A stretch of 5,307 nucleotides of DNA, from assembly GCA_913043075.1 (NCBI GenBank), contig CAJWLI010000117.1, positions 1 to 5,307 on the forward strand, read 5' to 3'. Position 1 is the first letter of the stretch, and each line of letters starts with the position of its first letter. This stretch comes from an uncultured Gammaproteobacteria bacterium (GTDB lineage Bacteria; Pseudomonadota; Gammaproteobacteria; Pseudomonadales; Azotimanducaceae). Shown piece by piece: positions 1-5,307 of the stretch. The position numbers and the translations under genes are program-made. The notes beneath the pieces are model-generated. The model was not told the DNA's origin, ran no database searches, and saw only the letters and a list, made by a program, of their open reading frames with translations.

Positions 1-1459
1 GGGAGGACAGAGGACTTCTGTTTCAGCAAGTACTGGGAGCGTTTTCTTAGAAAGTGCCTTTTTTCTCCCCATCTCTTTGTCAGGGAAAGCCAGAGCCCAC
101 GGCTTGTCTACTGATGCTTCTCATAGATTTGAGCGAGGAGTAGATTGGGAAGGCCAAGAACTAGCGTTGGCTAGAGCAATTCAGTTGCTTCAAGAAATCG
201 CGGGAGGTGAGGTAGGGCCTGTAACCAATGAGCTGAATAAAGAAAGTCTGCCGAAAGCCAGAACGGTCAAGCTCCGTCAGGCCCAGATTGAGAGAGTTCT
301 TGGTATCTCAGTGGAAAAATCAAAAGTCGAGAGTATCTTTTCTAGATTAGGATTCGTTGCGAAATTCCAAGATTCGCGATCTGAAAAACTCTGGGAAGCG
401 GTAATTCCCTCTCATCGTTTCGATATAAATTTGGAAATAGATTTGATTGAAGAAATAGGAAGATCCTTTGGTTACGACCAGCTTCCCAGCAGAACCCTTT
501 CGGCAAATTTAGAGATTTCACCTTCGTCCGGCAATCATTTCCTTCAAAAAAAAATAGCAGGACATCTTGTTTCGCGGGGGTATAACGAAGCAATTACTTA
601 CAGTTTTATAGACGCTCAGACTTCAAAGTTGTTGAATCCGGAAGAGAACATCATTCATCTGGCTAACCCTCTTTCGTCCGAAATGTCCACTATGCGGTCT
701 AGTATCTGGCCTGGGTTACTAAAGGCCGTTTCGTATAACCTCAACCGTCAGAGAGATCGGATAAGGCTTTTTGAAATTGGTCTTTGTTTTTGTGTAAAAA
801 ATCAGGGAGACAGTCTTTCTCTTCAAAATATTAAACAAGAAAAGAAAATTGCTTTTGTAGCAACAGGACAGAAAAATCCAGAGAATTGGACCAGCGAATC
901 AGATGAGATAGATTTTTATGATTTAAAGGGCGATCTGGAGAGCATTTTGCTTTTTGCTCAGGTTGACAGAAAAATTCGTTTCGTTAGGAGTTCAAGCTCT
1001 GCGCTTCACCCAGGTCAGTCGGCAGATATATTAATTGGGGAAAAAAAGTGTGGAACCTTAGGGCGACTAGAGTCTCGCATACAAAAAGAGCTTGGTCTGC
1101 GTCAGAAGGTTTTTCTTTGCGAGATAGATCTATCTTGTCTGGGAAGTGAAAGAGTTGTTCAGAGTAAAGTGCTCTCTAAATTCCCCGAGATAAGAAGGGA
1201 TTTGTCTTTTATTGTGGATGAAAAGATCGAGGTTTCGGAGATGATCTCAATTGTTAAACGATGTTCAGCTTTGCTTAAAGATTTGATTGTTTTTGACGTT
1301 TATCAAGGTGAGGGTATTGATTTTAATAGAAAAAGTATTGGATTGGGCTTGACCTTCCAAGAAGCTTCACGCACTCTTACCGATGTTGAGGTTGATACCG
1401 CTGTATTTAAAATTGTTGATGTTTTAAGAACTAAATTAGGCGCCGAGCTTAGGGAATAA
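1..1459 (+). CDS. pheT: Phenylalanyl-tRNA synthetase beta subunit, C-terminal part (5' end outside window)
   Basis: Beta subunit of the cytoplasmic alpha2-beta2 enzyme that charges tRNA-Phe. The frame is open from base 2, so 485 codons are visible. E. coli PheT is about 795 residues, so roughly the first 300 are missing. A TTG at 77 is not the start: the same frame upstream encodes the family stretch GSVFLESAFFLPISLSGKAR, followed by TDASHRFERGVD. In order I see the end of the B3/B4 editing region, the B5 domain (from about nt 250; ends near IDLIEEIGRSFGYDQLP), the catalytic-like core (GYNEAITYSFID, NPLSSEMSTMR, RLFEIG), and the C-terminal ferredoxin-fold anticodon-binding domain (from about nt 1178; FPEIRRDLSFIV to LTFQEASRTLTD). 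It ends in TAA at 1457-1459. No frameshift is seen. pheS should lie just upstream. Identity is near certain. Confidence 0.97.
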   Translation, partial: GGQRTSVSASTGSVFLESAFFLPISLSGKARAHGLSTDASHRFERGVDWEGQELALARAIQLLQEIAGGEVGPVTNELNKESLPKARTVKLRQAQIERVLGISVEKSKVESIFSRLGFVAKFQDSRSEKLWEAVIPSHRFDINLEIDLIEEIGRSFGYDQLPSRTLSANLEISPSSGNHFLQKKIAGHLVSRGYNEAITYSFIDAQTSKLLNPEENIIHLANPLSSEMSTMRSSIWPGLLKAVSYNLNRQRDRIRLFEIGLCFCVKNQGDSLSLQNIKQEKKIAFVATGQKNPENWTSESDEIDFYDLKGDLESILLFAQVDRKIRFVRSSSSALHPGQSADILIGEKKCGTLGRLESRIQKELGLRQKVFLCEIDLSCLGSERVVQSKVLSKFPEIRRDLSFIVDEKIEVSEMISIVKRCSALLKDLIVFDVYQGEGIDFNRKSIGLGLTFQEASRTLTDVEVDTAVFKIVDVLRTKLGAELRE

Positions 1460-1461
1460 GA

Positions 1462-1767
1462 GTGACAGCACTAACGAAAGCCGAAATTGCTGAGACGCTT
1501 TACGAAGAACTTGGTATAAATAAGCGAGAGGCTAAAGATTTAGTAGACTTGTTTTTCGAAGAAATCCGGGTATCCCTAGAAGCAAATGAAGAAGTAAAAC
1601 TCTCAGGGTTTGGCAATTTCGAATTGAGAGATAAACGTCAAAGACCTGGAAGAAATCCGAAAACAGGTGAAGATATCCCCATATCTGCGAGGAGAGTGGT
1701 TACTTTTAAGCCCGGTCAAAAATTAAAGGCTAGAGTAGAGGTCTATGCTGGACCAGAAAAACAATAA
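1462..1767 (+). CDS. ihfA: Integration host factor subunit alpha
   Basis: Alpha subunit of the IHF heterodimer, a nucleoid protein that bends DNA sharply at specific sites and acts in transcription, recombination and replication. Its partner IhfB is encoded elsewhere. The 101-residue length is normal. The whole chain follows the HU/IHF fold: N-terminal helices (LTKAEIAETLYEELG, KREAKDLVDLFFEEIR), the VKLSGFGNFELRDK strands, and the DNA-binding beta arm RPGRNPKTGEDIPISARR with the intercalating proline at residue 66, then VVTFKPGQKLK. EDIPI and the wider sequence favour IhfA over IhfB or HU. The start is GTG at 1462, two bases after the pheT stop, with AGGGA at 1451-1455 as a plausible ribosome site. 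It belongs to the pheT operon; no separate promoter was recognised. Confidence 0.96.
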   Translation: MTALTKAEIAETLYEELGINKREAKDLVDLFFEEIRVSLEANEEVKLSGFGNFELRDKRQRPGRNPKTGEDIPISARRVVTFKPGQKLKARVEVYAGPEKQ

Positions 1768-2101
1768 TGACTTGCCTCCGATACCAGGAAAGAGATATTT
1801 CAGTATAGGCGAAGTCAGCACCTTGTGTCTGGTCAAGCCGCATGTGCTCAGGTATTGGGAACAAGAATTTTTGCAACTTAACCCGTTAAAAAGAAAGGGG
1901 AACAGAAGGTATTATCAACGGGAGGATCTGGTCACAATACGACTGATTAGATCCTTGCTCTATGAACAAGGTTACACCGCCGAGGGTGCGAGGCAGCAAC
2001 TCAATGGTGAAAAGACTAAAAAAAATAAAACAAGGTATAAGCAGCTAATTAATCAGACACTGTCAGAGCTAGATGAGATCTTACTAATTCTGAAAGATTA
2101 A
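1745..2101 (+). CDS. Short MerR-family transcriptional regulator
   Basis: A 118-residue DNA-binding protein of the MerR superfamily. The N-terminal winged helix-turn-helix is clear: FSIGEVSTLCLVKPHVLRYW (residues 19-38), then EQEF, the wing RRYYQREDL (54-62) and the second helical pair IRLIRSLLYEQGYTAEGARQQL (65-86). After residue 90 there is a lysine-rich linker and a short Leu-rich helix (about 97-118) that probably mediates dimerisation. It has no long effector domain and only one cysteine (C28, inside the helix-turn-helix), so metal sensing of the MerR/ZntR type is unlikely. From memory, close relatives (PPIPGKRYFTIGEVSELC-like) sit directly after ihfA in Pseudomonas. The ATG at 1745 overlaps the last 23 bases of ihfA in another frame, with AGAGG at 1737-1741 upstream, suggesting translational coupling. 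Target genes and ligand are unknown. Confidence 0.9.
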   Translation: MLDQKNNNDLPPIPGKRYFSIGEVSTLCLVKPHVLRYWEQEFLQLNPLKRKGNRRYYQREDLVTIRLIRSLLYEQGYTAEGARQQLNGEKTKKNKTRYKQLINQTLSELDEILLILKD

Positions 2102-2202
2102 ATTCTTTACAGCCGATGATTAAATAACTAGCTTGCGTAGAAAAGCTTAAATGAATTCTTATCAACGCCGGTTTTGTAAATAAAGATTCCAAAGAAACTA
2201 CT
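2102..2202 (+). other. Non-coding spacer between the MerR-type gene and tRNA-Pro
   Basis: About 100 AT-rich bases. There is no credible gene and no GC-rich hairpin followed by a T run, so the operon end is not marked by a visible rho-independent terminator. GAATTCTT (2153-2160) and AAGATTC (2183-2189) are nearly complementary but contain a bulge and enclose a loop of about 22 bases. A tRNA promoter is expected here. The best fit I can offer is TTATCA (2159-2164) with TAAAGA (2181-2186), 16 bases apart, and both match the sigma-70 consensus poorly, so I do not claim it. Confidence 0.5.
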
Positions 2203-2279
2203 CGGGGCGTGGCGCAGTCTGGTAGCGCACCACACTGGGGGTGTGGTGGTCGTAGGTTCAAATCCTGCCGTCCCGACCA
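2203..2279 (+). tRNA. tRNA-Pro, anticodon GGG
   Basis: A complete 77-base cloverleaf that reads proline codon CCC (and CCU by wobble). The acceptor stem pairs CGGGGCG (2203-2209) with CGTCCCG (2269-2275) with one G-U pair. The D stem is GCGC/GCGC (2212-2215, 2225-2228). The anticodon stem is CCACA/TGTGG (2230-2234, 2242-2246) around the loop CTGGGGG, giving anticodon GGG at 2237-2239 with G37 after it, as is usual for tRNA-Pro. The T arm is GTAGG-TTCAAAT-CCTGC (2252-2268). A76-type discriminator A at 2276 is followed by an encoded CCA (2277-2279). The C1-G72 acceptor pair is also typical of bacterial tRNA-Pro. Confidence 0.98.
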
Positions 2280-2354
2280 AACCCAAAGGTCTAGCACGAT
2301 GAAAACGACCATTTCAATTGATCTGGCTCATCCTCAAAAAAAAATGGATTTCTT
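2280..2354 (+). other. Non-coding spacer between tRNA-Pro and the wbpL-like gene
   Basis: 75 bases without a recognisable terminator hairpin or a good sigma-70 promoter. TTGATC at 2318-2323 resembles a -35 box but has no matching -10 at 16-18 bases. A run of nine A (2336-2344) ends in an ATG (2344-2346) that is out of frame with the downstream gene. Transcription of the glycan genes may therefore come by read-through from the tRNA promoter or from a promoter I cannot recognise. Confidence 0.45.
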
Positions 2355-3422
2355 TTGGAAACCTTTGTCACTTTAATTCAGGATATCGAGAACTTTCGAA
2401 TCCTGATTTTTTTTGTTTTTAGCACTTTTTTTTGCTTTATTTTGCTCTTGTCGTTTCCGAAATTTTGGACTGCTATGGTCTCCATTAGTGCTGAGCCTAT
2501 AGGACGTAACCTTAATTCTCATAAAAGCCCGCCATCTGGAGCTGGTCTTTTTTTTTCAGGCGTTTACTTGCTGGCTGGACTGGTTCTAGATGGTGCTGGC
2601 TACAGCTTTTTAGAGGAAACTGAATTTTTCTTATCGCTAGCACCTCTGTTTCTGATGTCGGCAGCAGGCTTTCTCGATGATATCTTCGAATTTCCTTGGT
2701 TACCTCGATTAGTTTTTTACTCCCTGATTGCAGTCTTTTTCGTTTTTTTTACCCGACCAGTGGGATTCTTGACGGAGCCTGAATTAGAGAATTTTAACAT
2801 CATAGCCTTCTCCCTATCGATACTGGTTCTTTTATGGATGACTAATATTTATAACTTTATGGATGGCATTGATGGCTTGGCCGCAAGCCAAGCGATTTTT
2901 GTTTTACTTTCTGTTTCGCTTATATGTTTATTTTTTGGCGAATCAACCCCTTCTCCTTTTTTATACTTTTTGATTGGCCCGCTAGTCGGCTTTTTACTAC
3001 TTAATCTCCCAAAAGCTAAAATTTTTATGGGCGATTCGGGAAGTATTTTTCTAGGATTCTTTTTCGGAATCGTGCTGTTACATGAAATTGATGTTTCAAT
3101 ATGGTGTTGGTTGATTCTTTTGGGTGTGTTCCTAGTAGATGGAACTTCGACTGCTATGGTTCGCTTTTTTCAAGGACAAAATCTAGCCAAAAAACATCAA
3201 TCCCATTTCTATCAGCACTTGAGCAAGAGCTACGGTGTTTGGAAGGCTTTGATGTTAATTCAATGCTGCAACGTGTTTTGGTTGCTACCAATGGCCTCGC
3301 TTTGCTTTCTCAAACCTCAAAACGGGAGTCTAATTTTTATTGTTGCCATGCTTCCTTTATTAGTTGTTCACCTCTATTCTGGGGCTGGACAAACAAAGCC
3401 CCATTTCTTTCGAGAATCGTAG
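2355..3422 (+). CDS. wbpL: WbpL/WecA-family undecaprenyl-phosphate sugar-1-phosphate transferase
   Basis: Polytopic inner-membrane enzyme of the MraY/WecA/WbpL family. It moves an N-acetylamino sugar-1-phosphate from a UDP-sugar to undecaprenyl phosphate, the first step of lipid-linked glycan synthesis. The 355 residues are mostly hydrophobic helices; the first spans about residues 14-38. Family motifs: GFLDD with the Mg-binding DD (108-109), NIYNFMDGIDGLA (164-176), FMGDSGS (224-230) and the cytoplasmic HQSHFYQHL (281-289), the last typical of the WbpL/WecA branch. The first cytoplasmic motif is divergent: NSHKSPPSGAG at 54-64, where relatives have a PTPRGGG-like stretch. The TTG start at 2355 has only a weak GGA ribosome site; the next in-frame ATG (residue 41) would delete the first membrane helix. 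The stop abuts the next gene. Its pairing with a WbpM-like gene supports O-antigen initiation with QuiNAc/FucNAc-type sugars, but the exact substrate is inferred. Confidence 0.88.
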   Translation: METFVTLIQDIENFRILIFFVFSTFFCFILLLSFPKFWTAMVSISAEPIGRNLNSHKSPPSGAGLFFSGVYLLAGLVLDGAGYSFLEETEFFLSLAPLFLMSAAGFLDDIFEFPWLPRLVFYSLIAVFFVFFTRPVGFLTEPELENFNIIAFSLSILVLLWMTNIYNFMDGIDGLAASQAIFVLLSVSLICLFFGESTPSPFLYFLIGPLVGFLLLNLPKAKIFMGDSGSIFLGFFFGIVLLHEIDVSIWCWLILLGVFLVDGTSTAMVRFFQGQNLAKKHQSHFYQHLSKSYGVWKALMLIQCCNVFWLLPMASLCFLKPQNGSLIFIVAMLPLLVVHLYSGAGQTKPHFFRES

Positions 3423-5307
3423 ATGTTTGAGAATAAAAATAGAGGTGTCTTGAGCTTCAAAAATAGATTAATTGGGTTGATCAGTCTAGATATATTTCTG
3501 CTGTGTTTTTCTTTATGGCTTTCTATTGCTCTTCGTTACGGAGATCTGAGTAAAGATATGTCTCCTTTTTGGTGGCAGTTCCCACTAGTTTGTGTCGCCG
3601 GCGTGTTTGTTTTTTCAAAGCTAGGACTCTATCGAGTTGTTTCGCTTTATATAGGATTTAGTATCCTCCGACCAGTGATGGGGGGCGTTCTCGCTTCAGC
3701 GTTGATAGCATCTCTGAGTGCATTCCTTTTCGAAGCAACCTCTTTCCCTCGTTCGGCTCCAATTATCTTTTGGTTTATCGCGGTTTCACTGCTGTCTGGC
3801 GCACGAATTTTTGGTGTAAATTATGTGACCCCTTTGTTTTATCCTCGGACAAATCCTGAGCCCGTAGCGATTTATGGTGCTGACCAGTTTGGGGCACAGA
3901 TCGCGCTTTTGCTTATCAATGATCAACGTTACCAGCTTTTAGCTTTTATAGATGAGAATAAAGAAAAACGAAGAACGACAATACATGGGATCCGAGTCTA
4001 TGACTTAGAGAATATTGATCGAGTCACCCGCGAATTAAAAATAGAGAGAATTTTTGTAGCTGACGATCTTAAAGACAACTCCTCGGGATTAGCAGTACTG
4101 GATAGGCTTTCTGACCTGCCAGTTCTTATGAGCACATTGCCAAAAATAAATGATTTTTTGGCAGGCAGATTAGATCGGACCGCTATCCGAGAAGTAGGCA
4201 TTGGTGACCTTTTGGGTCGAAGGGTTGTGCCCCCGAAAAACGATTTAATGCATGCAGCCGTAAAAGGTAGAAATATTCTGATTACGGGTGCGGCAGGAAC
4301 AATTGGTTCTCAGTTGTGCGATACGATACTCGCCTACGAGCCGCTTAGCCTAATTTTATTGGATCACTCCGAGATAGGACTTTATAACTTGCAAAAGCAG
4401 TTAGAAAAAAAATCTGGGATTCGAAGCGAACTTATTTTTCTCCTTGGTTCTATAATGGACCAAGATTATTTAGAGAGCGTGATCTCCAGATTTCAAATAG
4501 ATAAAGTCTATCATGCGGCAGCCTACAAGCACGTTCATTTGGTGGAAGAAAATATAATTTCAGGTGTGCGCAACAATGTTTTGGGAACTCTCAATCTTGT
4601 CAAATCTATTCGTCGATCCCCTGTAGAAGAGTTGGTCCTCATAAGCAGCGACAAAGCGGTGCATCCTAAAAATGTTATGGGCGCAACAAAGAGACTAGCA
4701 GAAATGATCGTTCTGAATTTCGCAGAAAAGGAATCTAGTCAGATATTTAGCTTAGTAAGGTTCGGAAACGTAATGAGATCTTCTGGATCAGTTATTCCGC
4801 TTTTCGAAGACCAAATACGAAATGGCGGTCCGGTGACTGTGACCGATGGGAGAGCAACCCGATATTTTATGACTTCGCTAGAGGCATCTCAGCTTGTAAT
4901 TCAGGCGAGTGCAATGGCGAAGGGTGGAGAAATTTTCGTTCTTGATATGGGCGCTCCAATAAGGATTGAAACTCTGGCAAAAAAGATGATCCATTTGCAT
5001 GGAAAATCTTTTGTTGGCGAGCACGAGGCAAACGACAGAGAAAATGAAATAGAGATTAAATACACTGGGTTAAGAGCGGGAGAAAAGCTTAATGAAAAAT
5101 TGTTTGCTTCCGAAGAATTTATCAAAACTGGGCATCCTCGAATTTTCGTGTCCTCTGAAACGGACCCACAGATATTTGAGATAGAAAAGGTGTGTAGATC
5201 ATTAGAAAAGGCTTGCAACGCGTCTGATCATAAAGCTATAAAAAGTATCGTTGAAGGATGTATCGACGGTTTTGAATTGGAAAATATTTCATTGGATCCG
5301 AGATGGT
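3423..5307 (+). CDS. wbpM: WbpM-family membrane UDP-GlcNAc 4,6-dehydratase (3' end outside window)
   Basis: Inner-membrane nucleotide-sugar dehydratase converting UDP-GlcNAc to its 4-keto-6-deoxy derivative, the precursor of sugars such as QuiNAc and FucNAc. 628 codons are visible and the frame stays open to the window end; P. aeruginosa WbpM is about 665 residues, so only a short tail is missing. The N-terminus holds about four membrane helices (near 16-37, 51-68, 81-103, 112-130). A first Rossmann-like domain follows (VAIYGADQFGAQ, 148-159), then the IGDLLGRRVVPP linker and the catalytic extended-SDR domain. This has the NAD-binding TGAAGTIGS (288-296), HAAAYKHV, SSDKA (408-412), NVMGATKR (417-424), VRFGNV, ATRYFMTSLEA, VLDMGAPIRI and GLRAGEKLNEKL. 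Methionine 419 replaces the usual SDR tyrosine, a known feature of WbpM. The ATG follows the preceding stop directly (TAGATG), so the two genes are co-translated. CapD and PglF are related alternatives with the same core chemistry. Confidence 0.93.
   Translation, partial: MFENKNRGVLSFKNRLIGLISLDIFLLCFSLWLSIALRYGDLSKDMSPFWWQFPLVCVAGVFVFSKLGLYRVVSLYIGFSILRPVMGGVLASALIASLSAFLFEATSFPRSAPIIFWFIAVSLLSGARIFGVNYVTPLFYPRTNPEPVAIYGADQFGAQIALLLINDQRYQLLAFIDENKEKRRTTIHGIRVYDLENIDRVTRELKIERIFVADDLKDNSSGLAVLDRLSDLPVLMSTLPKINDFLAGRLDRTAIREVGIGDLLGRRVVPPKNDLMHAAVKGRNILITGAAGTIGSQLCDTILAYEPLSLILLDHSEIGLYNLQKQLEKKSGIRSELIFLLGSIMDQDYLESVISRFQIDKVYHAAAYKHVHLVEENIISGVRNNVLGTLNLVKSIRRSPVEELVLISSDKAVHPKNVMGATKRLAEMIVLNFAEKESSQIFSLVRFGNVMRSSGSVIPLFEDQIRNGGPVTVTDGRATRYFMTSLEASQLVIQASAMAKGGEIFVLDMGAPIRIETLAKKMIHLHGKSFVGEHEANDRENEIEIKYTGLRAGEKLNEKLFASEEFIKTGHPRIFVSSETDPQIFEIEKVCRSLEKACNASDHKAIKSIVEGCIDGFELENISLDPRW

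Noticed and set aside
77..79. TTG as the start of pheT
   Set aside because: The same frame is open to the window edge and upstream codons encode conserved PheT sequence, so the gene simply begins outside the window.
342..593. Minus-strand open frame within pheT
   Set aside because: Shadow of a strongly conserved coding region; no ribosome site or recognisable protein.
2220..2230. ops/JUMPstart-like TGGTAGCGCAC before a glycan locus
   Set aside because: It is the D arm of the tRNA and is explained by the tRNA structure; the rest of the JUMPstart element is absent.
2274..2311. CGACCA repeated at the tRNA end (2274-2279) and at 2306-2311 as possible attachment sites
   Set aside because: Six bases is chance level, and the spacing of about 30 bases leaves no room for an integrated element.
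2049..2312. Minus-strand open frame with SGRQDLNLRPPHPQC-like peptide
   Set aside because: It is the antisense of the tRNA-Pro gene and its flanks; this type of peptide is a well-known spurious prediction from tRNA complement.
2941..2953. Near match to the IHF site consensus (AATCAACCCCTTC, one mismatch)
   Set aside because: It is inside the wbpL coding region, far from any promoter, and a 12 of 13 match is expected by chance in several kilobases.
3101..3430. Plus-strand open frame of 109 codons
   Set aside because: It lies wholly within the wbpL-like coding region in another frame, has no family features, and the wbpL frame has all catalytic motifs.
3998..4201. Minus-strand open frame within the wbpM-like gene
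   Set aside because: Shadow frame, low-complexity Ser/Arg-rich translation, opposite a well-supported gene.
4901..5218. Minus-strand open frame within the wbpM-like gene
   Set aside because: Shadow frame opposite conserved dehydratase motifs (VLDMG, GLRAGEKL).

Overview
The window reads as an ordinary chromosomal stretch from a gammaproteobacterium, probably a relatively AT-rich relative of the Pseudomonas/Cellvibrio-type lineages. That placement rests on gene order (pheT, ihfA, a small MerR-type regulator, tRNA-Pro) and on protein similarity to Pseudomonas versions recalled from memory. No species call is possible. Everything is on the + strand.

Left block (1-2101), housekeeping: the 3' part of pheT (phenylalanyl-tRNA synthetase beta subunit, already open at the window edge), then ihfA (integration host factor alpha) two bases after the pheT stop, then a short MerR-family regulator gene whose start lies inside the end of ihfA. 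The tight packing indicates one operon, the classical pheST-ihfA arrangement plus the regulator.

Middle (2102-2354): a complete tRNA-Pro gene with anticodon GGG and an encoded CCA, flanked by two short non-coding spacers. I see no convincing rho-independent terminator on either side.

Right block (2355-5307), surface glycan: a WbpL-like membrane sugar-phosphate transferase, which starts lipid-linked glycan assembly on undecaprenyl phosphate, is followed with no gap by a WbpM-like membrane UDP-GlcNAc 4,6-dehydratase. The second gene is open at the right edge and lacks only its extreme C-terminus. Together they suggest O-antigen-type synthesis: the dehydratase makes the UDP-4-keto-6-deoxy sugar, a 4-reductase not in this window would finish it (QuiNAc/FucNAc-like), and the transferase loads it onto the lipid carrier.

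The window is mostly recognisable. I do not see a new multi-gene system. The points worth a second look are the housekeeping/glycan junction at the tRNA, the odd translation start and long T tracts of the wbpL-like gene, its altered substrate-loop motif, and the Met-for-Tyr catalytic variant in the dehydratase.
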